Notes: generated from the letters alone by a model not told the origin. DNA of 64,000 nucleotides from Agrobacterium larrymoorei (GCF_030819275.1 NZ_JAUTBL010000002.1:560501-624500), one strand, 5' to 3'; shown: positions 38,693 through 48,915, numbered from the stretch's first letter. Numbers and translations: made by a program.

Positions 38693-40678
38693 ATGACATT
38701 CAAAGACAAGCCGAAGCGCGCCGGTGGCAAGACATTCGACCGTGACAGGAAGCCGAAATCATCGGGCAAGCCGTCAGCCGACGCGTCACGCGCGCGTGAA
38801 AAGAAGCCTTTCAGGGAAAAGCCGGAAGCCGCGACCGTGGCAGAAACGGTCGCTTCCAAGCCAGAGCGCATTTCCAAGATCATGGCGCGCGCAGGCGTAG
38901 CCTCGCGCCGCGATGTCGAGCGCATGATCATGGAAGGCCGCGTGTCTTTGAACGGCGTCAAGCTGGACAGCCCGGTCGTCAATGCGACGCTCGATGACAA
39001 GATCGAAGTCGATGGCGTACCGATCCGTGGCGCAGAGCGCACCCGCCTGTGGCTCTATCACAAGCCTGCGGGCCTCGTGACCACCAACTCCGATCCCGAA
39101 GGCCGTCCGACCGTCTTCGACAACCTGCCGAAGGAATTGCCGCGCGTTCTCTCGATCGGCCGTCTCGACATCAACACTGAAGGCCTGCTGCTGCTGACCA
39201 ATGATGGCGGCCTGTCCCGTGTGCTTGAGTTGCCGACCACTGGCTGGCTGCGCCGCTACCGCGTCCGCGCCCATGGCGAGGTCGATCAGGCAGCACTCGA
39301 CAAGCTGAAGGACGGCATTGCCGTTGACGGCGTTCTCTATGGCGCGATCGATGCGACGCTCGACCGCACGCAAGGCCACAATGTCTGGATCAGCATGGGC
39401 CTTCGCGAAGGCAAGAACCGCGAAATCAAGAACGTGCTTGGCGCGCTTGGCCTTGAAGTCAACCGTCTGATCCGTGTGTCCTACGGACCGTTCCAGCTGG
39501 GCGATCTGCCGGAAGGCCAGGTTATCGAGGTCCGCGGTCGCATGCTGCGCGACCAGTTGGGTCCGCGCCTCATAGAGGCTGCTGGCGCCAACTTCGATGC
39601 GCCGATCTATGATCACAAGTCCGAAGAAGATGAGGACGAAGCGCCTGCGAAACCAGCGAAGGCCGAGTGGGGCAAGCAGGACCAGGCCGAGCGCCGGTCC
39701 CGCGACGGTGACGAACGTTCCGCTGGTCGCTTCGATGGCAAGCGCTCTGATAAGCCGGCTGGCAAGTTTGGAGCGAAGCCAGGTGCTAAGACTGGCGGCA
39801 AGTTCGCCGGAAAGAGCAGGGACGAAGCAGAGGCCGATGAACGCGGTCCGAAGCGTCCGCCCCTTGGCAGCAACCGCACTGCCAATGTCTGGATGGCACC
39901 TGGCGCCAAGCCGACCCGCGACGGCAAGGCCCGTAAGCTCTCCGCTCGTGCGGAAGCCGAAAGCGTCTTCAAGCAGCCATCGGCACAGGCCGAGGCTCGC
40001 CGCGCTGTCGTGCGCCACGCCGATGATGAGGGCGAATGGATCCGCTCGGATTCGAGCAACGAGGCCGGACGCGATGAAGGTCGCGGTCGTGGCCGCGGTG
40101 ATCGCTCCTTCGGCGACCGCAAGCCACGCGAAGCGGGCGATCGTCCCGCACGCGGCTCTTTCGGTGATAAGCCACGCGGCGACCGCAAGTTCGGCGACCG
40201 CCCCTTTGGCGACCGCAAGCCGCGCGAGGATGGTGAGCGCGGTGATCGCCCCCGCAATGATCGCCCGCGCGGGGAAAGATCCTTTGGCGAGAGAACCGAC
40301 CGTTCGGATCGTCCAGCCCGTTCGTTCGACGATCGTCCTGCCCGCAGTGAGCGCTCGTTTGGTGATCGCAAGCCGCGTGAGGATGGTGATCGCCCGGCAC
40401 GCAGCGAGCGCCCGTTCGGCGATAAGCCGCGTGGCGCAAAACCGTTTGGCGGCAAGCCTTCCGGTGGCAAGCCATCAGGCGGCAAATCCGGTTTCGGTAA
40501 ACCGCGTGGTGAACGCTCCGACGGCGGCAGCGGCGCGAAGGGCTTTGGCGGCAAGGGCGGCAACCGCGGCTCCGGTGGCAAAGGTTCGAGCGGCGGCAGT
40601 GGTCGTGGACCAGGTGGCAAGCCCTCTGGTGGTAGACCCTCCGGTCCAAGAGGCGGTTCGCGAGGGAACGGCGCCTAA
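38693..40678 (+). CDS. rluB: 23S rRNA pseudouridine synthase, RluB-type, with long disordered tail
   Basis: RsuA/RluB-family pseudouridine synthase acting on 23S rRNA. After a basic N-terminus there is an S4 RNA-binding domain (about residues 58-115: [20 protein letters not shown]) and the catalytic domain with [17 protein letters not shown]159 being the catalytic Asp. From about residue 300 to 661 the protein is disordered and highly charged, with many GDRKPRE-, GERSFGE- and GGKPSGG-like repeats rich in Arg, Gly, Asp and Lys. The tail is more than half of the protein, far longer than in E. coli RluB (291 aa). Confidence 0.92.
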   Translation: MTFKDKPKRAGGKTFDRDRKPKSSGKPSADASRAREKKPFREKPEAATVAETVASKPERISKIMARAGVASRRDVERMIMEGRVSLNGVKLDSPVVNATLDDKIEVDGVPIRGAERTRLWLYHKPAGLVTTNSDPEGRPTVFDNLPKELPRVLSIGRLDINTEGLLLLTNDGGLSRVLELPTTGWLRRYRVRAHGEVDQAALDKLKDGIAVDGVLYGAIDATLDRTQGHNVWISMGLREGKNREIKNVLGALGLEVNRLIRVSYGPFQLGDLPEGQVIEVRGRMLRDQLGPRLIEAAGANFDAPIYDHKSEEDEDEAPAKPAKAEWGKQDQAERRSRDGDERSAGRFDGKRSDKPAGKFGAKPGAKTGGKFAGKSRDEAEADERGPKRPPLGSNRTANVWMAPGAKPTRDGKARKLSARAEAESVFKQPSAQAEARRAVVRHADDEGEWIRSDSSNEAGRDEGRGRGRGDRSFGDRKPREAGDRPARGSFGDKPRGDRKFGDRPFGDRKPREDGERGDRPRNDRPRGERSFGERTDRSDRPARSFDDRPARSERSFGDRKPREDGDRPARSERPFGDKPRGAKPFGGKPSGGKPSGGKSGFGKPRGERSDGGSGAKGFGGKGGNRGSGGKGSSGGSGRGPGGKPSGGRPSGPRGGSRGNGA

Positions 40679-41235
40679 TGCGGATCGTCGGCGGTGAGTT
40701 TCGCGGACGCAGTCTGGCCGCGCCCAAATCCAATGCCATCAGACCCACGATCGACCGGACGCGGGAAAGCCTGTTCAATATTTTGAGCCATGCTTACCCC
40801 GAAAGCCTCGACGGTACGCGCATTCTCGATGTCTTTGCAGGCACCGGCGCCGTTGGTCTCGAAGCGCTCTCGCGCGGCTGTCGTGTTGCCCTTTTCGTCG
40901 AAAACGGCGTCGAGGGTAGGGGGCTCTTGTGGGAGAATATCGATGCGCTCGGTCTTCATGGCCGCGCTCGAATCCTGCGTCGTGACGCAACGAAACTCGG
41001 GGGCGTCAACAATATCGAACCCTTCGATCTGCTCTTCGCTGACCCGCCTTATGGTCAGGCCCTAGGTGAAAAGGCCTTCCAGGCCGCCCATCTCGGTGGC
41101 TGGCTTGTGCCGGGTGCACTGGCGATTTTGGAAGAACAAGGCGATGTGGCCGTCATGGTTGACACCGCCTTCAAGCCGCTGGAAAGCCGCACCTTCGGCG
41201 ATACCAAAATGCATTTCTACCGCTACGAGCCCTGA
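40678..41235 (+). CDS. rsmD: 16S rRNA (guanine-N2-966) methyltransferase
   Basis: RsmD methylates G966 of 16S rRNA with SAM. The 185-aa protein has the SAM-binding DVFAGTGAVGLEALSRG near residue 42-58 and the catalytic DPPY in LLFADPPYG near 122. Its ATG overlaps the rluB stop by one base (TAATG), so the two rRNA-modification genes are coupled. Confidence 0.95.
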   Translation: MRIVGGEFRGRSLAAPKSNAIRPTIDRTRESLFNILSHAYPESLDGTRILDVFAGTGAVGLEALSRGCRVALFVENGVEGRGLLWENIDALGLHGRARILRRDATKLGGVNNIEPFDLLFADPPYGQALGEKAFQAAHLGGWLVPGALAILEEQGDVAVMVDTAFKPLESRTFGDTKMHFYRYEP

Positions 41236-41372
41236 AGCACCTTCGTTGACGCGAGGCGAGAGCCGTACGCGTCACTGTCCTGTCGTCTTTATGTCATAGA
41301 GCCAGTCCGGGATGACCGTCGCGACGCTTTGCCCGGATGCTTTGCCAAGCCGCTTTGCTCAGGCGCGACTGC

Positions 41373-42311
41373 ATGACAGGAAATGAGGCTGTTCTCTTGG
41401 CTGCGAAGAAAAAGAAACTCTCCGACAAAAAGCGTAAGCGCAAAGAGATGCCGCCGGAGAGAAGCGATCCTACCTTTGCCGTTGCCTTCGGCGGTGGTGG
41501 TGCGCGGGGCATCTGCCACATCAACGTTATCGAGGCGATGGACGAACTTGGCATCCGTCCAAGTGCCATTGCCGGTGCGTCTATTGGCGGCATCATGGGT
41601 GCAGGCATGGCAGCCGGCATGAGCGGCAAGGAAATCCGCGATTACACTTTGGCCCTGATGGGCAAGAAGGGAAGCGTTGCCAACAAGCTCTGGAGCCTCG
41701 GTCCAGCTTCCATGCGCCATGCTGCCTTCGGCTTTCGTTTTGGCCAGTTCAATCTCGAACTCATTCTCGATGCGCTTCTGCCTTCTGCGCTGCCGCGCGA
41801 TTTTGCCGAACTCGGTGTTCCGTTGAAGGTGATCGCAACCGACTATTACGCCCAGATGGAAGTCATCTGCCAGGACGGCGATCTGCGCCAGGCGCTCGCT
41901 GCATCGGCGGCTATTCCCGCTCTCTTCATGCCGATCCGCATGAATGATCGCATTATGATCGATGGCGGCATCTTCAATCCTGTTCCTTACGAGCATCTTC
42001 TCGACGATGCCGATATCGTCATCGCTGTCGATGTCGTGGGTGGACCCGAGGGCGACGGCACCACCATGCCAAGCCGGATCGAAAGCCTTTTCGGTGCCAG
42101 CCAGTTGATGATGCAATCTGCTATCGGACTGAAGCTGCGCATGCGCCCGCCGCATATCTTCCTGCGTCCACCGGTCAACCGTTTCCGTGTCTTGGATTTT
42201 CTCAAGGCTAATGAAGTTCTGGCCGAATCGGATGGCATCAAGGACGATCTGAAGCGGCAGATCGACATGCAGATCGAGCTGTTTCACCGAGGGCGTGGCC
42301 TGGATATCTAA
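41373..42311 (+). CDS. Patatin-like phospholipase
   Basis: A 312-aa patatin-family serine lipase. The active site is complete: oxyanion loop GGGGARG (residues 40-46), catalytic S70 in GASIG, and D197 in IDGGIF. A lysine/arginine-rich N-terminus (AKKKKLSDKKRKRK) may aid membrane contact. It is of the RssA/YjjU-like bacterial type, hydrolysing acyl lipids. The start could also be a TTG at 41397; the ATG at 41373 is chosen. Confidence 0.88.
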   Translation: MTGNEAVLLAAKKKKLSDKKRKRKEMPPERSDPTFAVAFGGGGARGICHINVIEAMDELGIRPSAIAGASIGGIMGAGMAAGMSGKEIRDYTLALMGKKGSVANKLWSLGPASMRHAAFGFRFGQFNLELILDALLPSALPRDFAELGVPLKVIATDYYAQMEVICQDGDLRQALAASAAIPALFMPIRMNDRIMIDGGIFNPVPYEHLLDDADIVIAVDVVGGPEGDGTTMPSRIESLFGASQLMMQSAIGLKLRMRPPHIFLRPPVNRFRVLDFLKANEVLAESDGIKDDLKRQIDMQIELFHRGRGLDI

Positions 42312-42402
42312 ACGCTTCTGCTCAAATGCAGGTGAAATGGCGCTTTGACCTTGATGCGGCAAAAGCTCGGCCATAAATGAAGGTCAACGAAAGGCCCGCC
42401 TC

Positions 42403-43749
42403 ATGTCCTCAGAAATCGATTCTTCCAAGCTTCTTGACCGCGCAAGCGAACTCGTCACTCTCGCCAAGCGCGCCGGTGCCGATGAGGCGGATGCGGTGAT
42501 CGTGCGCTCCCGTTCGCAGTCGGTGGGCGTCAGGCTTGGAAAGGTCGAAAGCACGGAATCCTCCGAGAGCGATGATTTCTCGTTGCGTGTCTTTGTCGGA
42601 AAGCGGGTTGCAAGTGTTTCGGCCAATCCGGGTTTCGACCTCAAGACGCTTGCCGAGCGCGCCGTTGCGATGGCCAAGGTTTCGCCCGAAGATCCCTTTG
42701 CGTGTCTTGCCGACAAGGAGCGTCTTGCGACCTCCTATGACGACCTTCAATTGTTCGATCCAACAGAGGTGTCCACCGACCAGCTTCGTGATGCGGCACT
42801 GGCAGCAGAAGAAGCAGCGCTTGCGGTGAAGGGCGTGTCGAATTCCTCTGGAGCCGGTGCCTCCAGCGGCATGGGTGGCCTTGTTCTCGTCACTTCTCAT
42901 GGCTTTTCCGGCAGCTATATGGGCAGCCGTTTCGGCCGCTCCGTCAGCGTCATTGCCGGTGAAGGCACGAAGATGGAGCGCGACTACGATTACGACAGCC
43001 GTCTTTACTTCGCCGATCTCGATGCGTCGGAAGAGATTGGACGCCGCGCCGGGGAAAGGGTCGTCAGACGCGTCAACCCAAGACAGGTCGATACCGGCAG
43101 CAATATCACGGTCGTGTTCGATCCTCGTATCGCGCGCGGCTTCGTCGGCTCGATTGCGGGTGCGATCAATGGTGCGTCGGTGGCGCGCAAGACCAGCTTC
43201 CTGCGTGACAAGATGGGCCAGCAGGTTTTGAAAAAGGGCCTGTCCATCACGGACGATCCGCAGATCGTCCGTGGCCCATCCTCGCGCCCGTTTGATGGCG
43301 AGGGCGTGCGCGGTGAAAAGCTGGTGATGATCGAGGACGGTGTCTTGAACCACTGGTTCCTCTCTACCTCCACGGCCCGGGAGATCGGCCTTGAAACCAA
43401 TGGTCGCGGCGTGCGCGGTGGCACCTCCGTGTCGCCCGCATCCACCAACTTGGCGCTGGAGCCTGGCGACATCTCGCCGGAAGACCTGATCCGTCAAGTC
43501 GGCACGGGCTTCTACGTCACCGAACTGATTGGCCACGGCGCCAACATGATCACAGGTGAATATAGCTGTGGTGCAAGCGGTTTCTGGATCGAGAATGGCG
43601 AAGCTTCTTTCGCCGTTTCCGAGGTGACGATCGCGTCCAACCTCAAGGATATGTTCATGCGCGTCACGCCTGCAAATGACGTGGACCGGAAATATGGTGT
43701 GGCAGCACCCACGCTTGCCATCGAAGGCATGACGATAGCGGGACGCTGA
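42403..43749 (+). CDS. pmbA: Metalloprotease-like PmbA (TldE)
   Basis: The TldE partner of the TldD/TldE protease, involved in peptide maturation (microcin B17, CcdA decay in E. coli). The 448-aa protein has the three-part PmbA layout with the C-terminal FLSTSTAREIGLETNGRG and GTGFYVTELIGHG signatures. TldD carries the zinc site and is not encoded in the window. It is followed after 86 bases by the CysQ-like gene. Confidence 0.9.
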   Translation: MSSEIDSSKLLDRASELVTLAKRAGADEADAVIVRSRSQSVGVRLGKVESTESSESDDFSLRVFVGKRVASVSANPGFDLKTLAERAVAMAKVSPEDPFACLADKERLATSYDDLQLFDPTEVSTDQLRDAALAAEEAALAVKGVSNSSGAGASSGMGGLVLVTSHGFSGSYMGSRFGRSVSVIAGEGTKMERDYDYDSRLYFADLDASEEIGRRAGERVVRRVNPRQVDTGSNITVVFDPRIARGFVGSIAGAINGASVARKTSFLRDKMGQQVLKKGLSITDDPQIVRGPSSRPFDGEGVRGEKLVMIEDGVLNHWFLSTSTAREIGLETNGRGVRGGTSVSPASTNLALEPGDISPEDLIRQVGTGFYVTELIGHGANMITGEYSCGASGFWIENGEASFAVSEVTIASNLKDMFMRVTPANDVDRKYGVAAPTLAIEGMTIAGR

Positions 43750-43835
43750 AATCGCCATTCGGCGGTTGCTTTCGCATCTTCCCCATGCGCATGTGAAAGC
43801 ACAATGGAAATGTGCGATACGCGCAGAACGGCAGT

Positions 43836-44645
43836 ATGATCATTGATACCTCTGGAGCCGATTGGCGCTCCGATCTGGACCTTGTTTTGAATGCCTCGCG
43901 AGAGGCAGGACAGGTGGCCCTTCAGTATTTCCGCAAGGACCCTGAGGTCTGGTGGAAGGATGGCGGTCGCTCGCCGGTGAGTGCCGCTGATTATGCTGCC
44001 AATGACATTCTCGAAAGACTGCTCCGCTCGTCCCGCCCGGATTATGGCTGGCTATCGGAAGAAACCACCGATGATGAAAAGCGCCTGTCGTGCGACACGC
44101 TCTTCGTCGTCGATCCGATCGATGGCACCCGCGCCTTCATCAACGGCAAGGATACGTGGTGCGTCAGTGTTGCCGTTGTCCACAAAGGCAGACCGGTGGT
44201 CGCAGCCCTGGTAGCGCCAGCCTTGGGTGAGGAGTTCACAGCGTTTCAGCGCGCTGAGGCTGTAAAGAATGGTGAGGTGCTTCACATCACGGAGACGGTT
44301 GTCGGACCGATCCAGCTTGCTGCTCCCGAGGAAGTGATTGCGCGCCTGCCACTAGACTTCAAACCCTTGGTTCGGCGTATCCCGCATGTGCCCTCACTGG
44401 CCTACCGCCTCGCCATGGTGGCCGACGGAAGGATAGACGGGACCCTGGTTCTCCCAAATTCGCATGACTGGGATCTCGCGGCCGCCGACTTGATCTTGCA
44501 GCAGGCGGGCGGTCAGCTCGTCGATCTCGACGGCAAACCATTGATATACAACCGGGCGCAGGTCAGACATGGCGCTCTTTGCGCTGCCGCGAACCACATC
44601 TTGCCGACCCTGTTGATGCAGCTTGGACGATCGGCCAGAGGTTGA
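43836..44645 (+). CDS. Inositol-monophosphatase-family phosphatase, CysQ-like
   Basis: A 269-aa member of the inositol monophosphatase superfamily, most like 3'(2'),5'-bisphosphate nucleotidase (CysQ). Metal-binding residues are visible: E75/E76 in LSEETTDD, D93 and D96 in VVDPIDGTRAF, and the late WDLAAADLILQQAGG. It would clear PAP from sulfate assimilation or act on inositol or fructose phosphates. I chose the ATG at 43836; a GTG at 43812 is also possible. Confidence 0.87.
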   Translation: MIIDTSGADWRSDLDLVLNASREAGQVALQYFRKDPEVWWKDGGRSPVSAADYAANDILERLLRSSRPDYGWLSEETTDDEKRLSCDTLFVVDPIDGTRAFINGKDTWCVSVAVVHKGRPVVAALVAPALGEEFTAFQRAEAVKNGEVLHITETVVGPIQLAAPEEVIARLPLDFKPLVRRIPHVPSLAYRLAMVADGRIDGTLVLPNSHDWDLAAADLILQQAGGQLVDLDGKPLIYNRAQVRHGALCAAANHILPTLLMQLGRSARG

Positions 44646-44716
44646 TTTTTACGGTAAAATCCAGCAGATGAAGGCTTGCTTGAAGGCCTTTGAGAAGAAA
44701 GAAGAGACGACAGGAC

Positions 44717-44953
44717 ATGACCGAAGCGAACACCAAGAAACAGCTCCTTCACCTCGTATTTGGCGGCGAACTCGACAATCTCCAGGATGTACAGTTTCGC
44801 GATCTGAACGCACTCGATATCGTCGGCATCTTCCCCGACTATGCAACTGCACTCAGCGCCTGGAAGTCAAAGGCACAACAGACGGTCGATAATGCCCACA
44901 TGCGCTATTTCATAGTGCATATGCATCGTCTTTTGGACCCTCAGAGCAAATAA
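44717..44953 (+). CDS. DUF4170 family small protein
   Basis: A 78-aa protein of the alphaproteobacterial DUF4170 family: LLHLVFGGELDNLQD and FPDYATALSAWKSKAQQTVDNAHMRYF are the family core. Function is unknown. It lies between the CysQ-like gene and waaA, and I choose the ATG at 44717 with an AGGAC ribosome site; an earlier start at 44690 lacks one. Confidence 0.87.
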   Translation: MTEANTKKQLLHLVFGGELDNLQDVQFRDLNALDIVGIFPDYATALSAWKSKAQQTVDNAHMRYFIVHMHRLLDPQSK

Positions 44954-45003
44954 CGTCTTTCCTCCCATTTATTCTCTACTATAATTCGTTGTGCATATTG
45001 GTA

Positions 45004-45028
45004 GTGCGTCTCCCTCAGGGAGATGCAC
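45004..45028. other. Hairpin in the gap before waaA
   Basis: GTGCGTCTCCC (45004-45014) pairs with GGGAGATGCAC (45018-45028), one G-U pair, three-base loop. It sits in the 207-base AT-richer gap between DUF4170 and waaA. There is no T-run next to it; it could be a terminator, a stabiliser or a transcription-factor site. Nothing else stands out in that gap. Confidence 0.5.
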
Positions 45029-45160
45029 AACATATTGGGTGTTAAGCGACATTTTTCTGCCTTGACCCGATCATAACAAAAAAGACGCATTTTCATCAGA
45101 CATAGCCGGCGACGTTAACGGGGGAAAAGCATTGCGCAAAGTGATCGAGGGCAGCATCGT

Positions 45161-46477
45161 ATGAACAGCCGGATCGCACGTTTCGCCCTGTCGGGTTATA
45201 GAATGGCGGGCATGGCTGCCTATCCTTTCACCCGGCCTTACCTGTCCTATCGAGCAGCGAAAGGCAAAGAGGATAAACACCGGCGGCTTGAACGTTTCGG
45301 CTATCCGAGTGCTGAGCGCCCACGCGGCCCGCTGGTCTGGTTTCATGCGGCAAGCGTGGGCGAAACCCTGGCGATGGTCCCGCTCATCCGCGAAATCCGC
45401 AAACGCGATATCCATGTGCTTTTGACCACCGGCACGGTAACGTCGGCCGATATCAGCCGCACGCGGCTTGGCAATGATGTCATTCATCAATATGTGCCGC
45501 TCGACATCAAGATTTGTATCAATCGCTTTCTCACCTATTGGGCGCCCGACGCTGCTATCACCGCTGAATCGGAAATTTGGCCGGTGACGATGATGGAGCT
45601 TGAGCGCCGGCACATCCCGCAAATTCGCGTCAATGCCCGTATTTCCGACCGGTCCTTCGACCGGTGGAAGCGCTATTCCGATATCGCCGAAGCGCTCTTC
45701 AGCAAGCTGGCGCTTGTCGTCGTCCAGTCGGATGTGGATGCGGAACGTTTCAGAGACCTCGGCTCGTGGCCGGTCATCACGTCGGGCAATCTCAAGGGCG
45801 ATACCGATCCGCCGCCCTGCGATCCGGCGCAGTTGGACATCTATAAGCGTCAGATCGGCAATCGAAAGACCTGGGCGGCGATTTCCACCTTTGACGGTGA
45901 AGAGAAAGCAGCCGCCACCGTTCATGTCGCGATCAAATCCCGCAATGGCCAGTTGACGATCATCGTTCCCCGCCATCCGGAACGCGCGGATGAAATCGAA
46001 GCCATGCTGAAGGGCATGAACCTTACGGTCGCGCGCAGAAGCCGCAATGATATCATCACACCCGAGACCGATATCTTCCTCGGAGACAGCATCGGGGAAA
46101 TGGGCCTCTACCTGCGTCTGACGGAACTGGCATTTGTTGGCCGATCGCTGATGGCGGAAGGCGGCCAGAACCCGCTGGAGCCTGCCATGCTTGGCTGTGC
46201 GGTTCTGTCCGGCGCCCACGTCCAGAATTTCCGCGAAGCCTACCAGAAGCTTCTGCGCTCCGGCGCCGGTCGGATCGTCCGCGATGTCGAGATGCTGGCT
46301 AAGGCAGTGCACTACCTGCTGGCCAATGACAATGAGCGCTACAAGATGATCGATGCGGGCGGCCGGGTTATCCAGGACATGCGCGGTGCTCTGTCGTTGA
46401 CGCTGAAGGCGCTTGCGCCCTACATCAACCCATTGACGGTGTCTGCCAAGCTCCAGCCACGCAGCGCGGTGGGCTGA
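45161..46477 (+). CDS. waaA: 3-deoxy-D-manno-octulosonic acid (KDO) transferase
   Basis: Transfers KDO from CMP-KDO to lipid A at the inner membrane (family GT30, also called KdtA). The 438-aa protein has an N-terminal hydrophobic anchor, the GT30 loop WFHAASVGET near residue 60-69, TAESEIWP near 134 and the donor-binding GGQNPLEPAMLGCAV near 340. It is followed by a HAD phosphatase and lpxK, all on the same strand, forming a lipid A assembly block. Confidence 0.94.
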   Translation: MNSRIARFALSGYRMAGMAAYPFTRPYLSYRAAKGKEDKHRRLERFGYPSAERPRGPLVWFHAASVGETLAMVPLIREIRKRDIHVLLTTGTVTSADISRTRLGNDVIHQYVPLDIKICINRFLTYWAPDAAITAESEIWPVTMMELERRHIPQIRVNARISDRSFDRWKRYSDIAEALFSKLALVVVQSDVDAERFRDLGSWPVITSGNLKGDTDPPPCDPAQLDIYKRQIGNRKTWAAISTFDGEEKAAATVHVAIKSRNGQLTIIVPRHPERADEIEAMLKGMNLTVARRSRNDIITPETDIFLGDSIGEMGLYLRLTELAFVGRSLMAEGGQNPLEPAMLGCAVLSGAHVQNFREAYQKLLRSGAGRIVRDVEMLAKAVHYLLANDNERYKMIDAGGRVIQDMRGALSLTLKALAPYINPLTVSAKLQPRSAVG

Positions 46478-46499
46478 AGCCTTGGACCAACAGCCTACG

Positions 46500-47222
46500 A
46501 TGAAATCCGCCGCCGCCATTGCCGCTGTTCTTTTCGATAAGGATGGCACCTTGATCGGCTATGACGCCAGTTGGGGTCCGGTCAACCGCGAACTGGCGGC
46601 GATCGCCGCTGAAGGCGATGCAGCGCTTGCGGACCGTCTTCTTCTCGCCTGTGGCATGGACCCGATCACCGGCCATGTGAAACCCGACAGCTTGCTGGCG
46701 GCAGGCAATACGGCGGAAATCGCGGCTGGCTTGATAGCAGCCGGATCGCCGTGCGCTTTGCAGCCTTTGACGGAGCGGCTTGATCGGCTGTTTACCGACG
46801 CGGCGAGCAAGTCCGTAGCGGTCACGGACCTGAAAGTTTTCTTCGGAAAGCTGAAGGACAGAGGGTATAAGCTCGGTGTCGCCTCTAGCGACAATGAAGC
46901 CTCCATTCGGGAACTGGCAAAGCGCTTCGGCTTCGATGTTTATCTCGATTTCGTCGCGGGTTATGATAGCGGCCATGGCGCCAAGCCGCAGCCGGGCATG
47001 GTTCTTGGTTTTTGCCAGGCGACCGGCCTGAAGCCAGAGCAAGTGGCGGTCGTCGGCGACAACAATCACGATCTGCATATGGGACGCAATGCGGGGGCGG
47101 GGTTGCGCATCGGCGTGCTCACCGGCACCGGATCGCGCGAGAGCCTCGCGGCCGATGGCGATTATTGTTTCGATGACATCACCGGTCTCGAAGCTTTGCT
47201 GCCGGAGCGCGCTTCTGTCTGA
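46500..47222 (+). CDS. HAD-superfamily phosphatase, phosphoglycolate-phosphatase-like
   Basis: A 240-aa HAD-IA phosphatase. The nucleophile motif LFDKDGTLIG is at the N-terminus, LGVASSDNEASI near residue 127 marks motif II and VVGDNNHDLHMGRNAGAG the Mg loop. Substrates might be phosphoglycolate or, from its position in the waaA-lpxK block, an LPS-related sugar phosphate. I chose the ATG at 46500; a TTG at 46482 is possible. Confidence 0.87.
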   Translation: MKSAAAIAAVLFDKDGTLIGYDASWGPVNRELAAIAAEGDAALADRLLLACGMDPITGHVKPDSLLAAGNTAEIAAGLIAAGSPCALQPLTERLDRLFTDAASKSVAVTDLKVFFGKLKDRGYKLGVASSDNEASIRELAKRFGFDVYLDFVAGYDSGHGAKPQPGMVLGFCQATGLKPEQVAVVGDNNHDLHMGRNAGAGLRIGVLTGTGSRESLAADGDYCFDDITGLEALLPERASV

Positions 47223-47346
47223 TTTCGGACGATTGTCCCGCCATCGTCACATTGTCGCATGTCCATGTCGCAAAAGCGCTGGACACTTCTGCGCGACATG
47301 CTTTAGCTCTCACTACCATAAAATGTAATTGGGGGTCATAAGGCCA

Positions 47347-48378
47347 ATGGTTTCGGAAGCGCCGCCCTTCTGGTGGAGAAAAGCTGGCTGGGAAGCCTGG
47401 GCTCTTAGCCCCTTTTCCTATCTCTATGGCCGGGTGGCGGGCCACCGCATGAAAACGGTACGGCGAGCCTCGCTTCCCGTTCCGGTCATCTGCATCGGCA
47501 ACTTCACCGTGGGCGGCGCGGGCAAAACGCCGACGGCGATCGCCATCGCACGCGCAGCGCTCGACAAGGGGTTGAAGCCCGGCTTCCTCAGCCGCGGCTA
47601 TGGCGGCACGCTGGACGTCACGACGCTGGTCGATCCGGATCATCATCGCTCTGCTGCGGTGGGTGACGAACCGCTCCTGCTTGCGCGCGAGGCGACGACG
47701 GTGATTTCGCGCAAACGCGTCGAGGGTGCCGAACGCCTCGTCAAAGAGGGCGTCGATCTCATCATCATGGATGACGGTTTTCAGAGCGCCAGGTTGACGC
47801 TCGACTACGCCTTGGTTGTCATCGATACGCGGCGGGGAATTGGCAACGGGCATCTTGTGCCGGGCGGTCCGGTGCGCGCCCCTTTGGCCGAACAGATGCG
47901 CCAAGCCACCGCTATTTTGAAGGTGGGCGATGGAAATGCTGCGGATGCGATTATCCGAACGGCCGCCCGCGCGGCAAAACCGGTCTTCGTCGCCTCGACC
48001 GAGCCGCGCCCGCTGCCCGGCTTTGCCGGAAAACGTGTTCTGGCTTTCGCTGGTATTGCCGATCCCAGCAAATTCTATCGCACCGTCGAGTCCCTAGGCG
48101 CTGAGATCGTCATTGAACGGTCCTTCCCCGACCATCATCAGTTCAGCGAGGACGAGCTTGCCGATATGGTGGAGGAAGCGAGGAAGCTCGATCTCCTGCC
48201 GGTAACCACGGCGAAAGATGCCGTGCGCCTCGCGGGCCTCCCCGGACAAGCGGCCGAACTTCTCTGGAGCAGTCGGGTTGTTGAGATCGATATGATCTTC
48301 GACGATCCGATGGCGGCTTCGGCGATGATCGATATGGCATTTGAAAACTGCCGGACGCGGCGTCTTGCGCCGCAATAG
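47347..48378 (+). CDS. lpxK: Tetraacyldisaccharide 4'-kinase
   Basis: Phosphorylates the 4' position of the tetraacyl-disaccharide lipid A precursor with ATP, in the inner membrane. The 343-aa protein has the Walker A-like loop VGGAGKTPT (near residues 55-63) and the family motif [18 protein letters not shown]. The N-terminal [20 protein letters not shown] is the membrane anchor. I chose the ATG at 47347 with AAGG upstream; a TTG at 47329 could add six residues. Confidence 0.94.
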   Translation: MVSEAPPFWWRKAGWEAWALSPFSYLYGRVAGHRMKTVRRASLPVPVICIGNFTVGGAGKTPTAIAIARAALDKGLKPGFLSRGYGGTLDVTTLVDPDHHRSAAVGDEPLLLAREATTVISRKRVEGAERLVKEGVDLIIMDDGFQSARLTLDYALVVIDTRRGIGNGHLVPGGPVRAPLAEQMRQATAILKVGDGNAADAIIRTAARAAKPVFVASTEPRPLPGFAGKRVLAFAGIADPSKFYRTVESLGAEIVIERSFPDHHQFSEDELADMVEEARKLDLLPVTTAKDAVRLAGLPGQAAELLWSSRVVEIDMIFDDPMAASAMIDMAFENCRTRRLAPQ

Positions 48379-48388
48379 ATCGATAACC

Positions 48389-48412
48389 TTGTCCCGCGCC
48401 TCTGCGGGACAA
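48389..48412 (+). other. Perfect hairpin after lpxK
   Basis: TTGTCCCGC (48389-48397) pairs exactly with GCGGGACAA (48404-48412), six-base loop, eleven bases past the lpxK stop. There is no T-run, so termination is doubtful; it may protect the 3' end of the mRNA. Confidence 0.5.
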
Positions 48413-48491
48413 AGGAACAATCGGCCGTTGCAACTCTTTTACCTCCCAGTGAAGCTCAATTTGGGCTCTTATCCGGAGGAGGAGAGAGATT

Positions 48492-48806
48492 ATGCAGCAT
48501 ACGAATGCGGAAAAGAAGACGTTCACTCCGCGCGAAACCCGTCAGGGCTTCAAGGGTAAGCCGGTGCTGGTCATCCTTGTGGTTAGCCTTGTTCTGGCAT
48601 TGGCCGTGTGGCTGGCCGCAGAAATCTGGGGCGAGAGCACTGCACCTGCGACCACGGAAACGCCTCCGCCTCCGGGTCCTGCAACCTCAAGCCAGACGGT
48701 CAATCCCGGCGCGCAGGGTGGACAAGCTTTCGATAACAACCCGCCATCCGGTGCAACCCCGCCCACAGTAGGCGTTGATCGTAACCCTTCCACACAGGCG
48801 CCTTGA
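48492..48806 (+). CDS. Small single-pass membrane protein with proline-rich tail
   Basis: A 104-aa protein of unknown function. One transmembrane helix (VLVILVVSLVLALAVWLAAEI) is followed by a periplasmic, disordered tail rich in Pro, Thr, Ser and Gly (TTETPPPPGPATSSQTVNPG). The ATG at 48492 has a strong ribosome site, GGAGGAGAG. A terminator follows at 48867. No homologue comes to mind. Confidence 0.75.
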   Translation: MQHTNAEKKTFTPRETRQGFKGKPVLVILVVSLVLALAVWLAAEIWGESTAPATTETPPPPGPATSSQTVNPGAQGGQAFDNNPPSGATPPTVGVDRNPSTQAP

Positions 48807-48866
48807 GGCGCGACCGAATTCTCAAACCATTGGGAATGCTTGATGGGCAAGCAGAATCATCGCAAC

Positions 48867-48898
48867 AAAAAAGCCGGAGCGAATGCCCCGGCTTTTTT
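48867..48898. terminator. Bidirectional terminator
   Basis: AAAAAAGCCGG (48867-48877) pairs with CCGGCTTTTTT (48888-48898). It serves both the membrane-protein gene on the + strand and the DUF892 gene on the - strand. Confidence 0.88.
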
Positions 48899-48915
48899 CG
48901 TGACGGTATTCGATA

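Noticed and set aside
40080..40660. Short tandem-like DNA repeats that might be taken for a CRISPR or VNTR array
   Set aside because: They are in frame with the Arg/Gly-rich tail of rluB, imperfect and irregularly spaced, so they are coding repeats.
42409..43758. A 449-codon reverse frame covering pmbA
   Set aside because: Shadow of pmbA with the same extent; no domain visible.
45071..46549. A 492-codon reverse frame covering waaA
   Set aside because: Shadow of waaA; waaA itself is unmistakable on the + strand.
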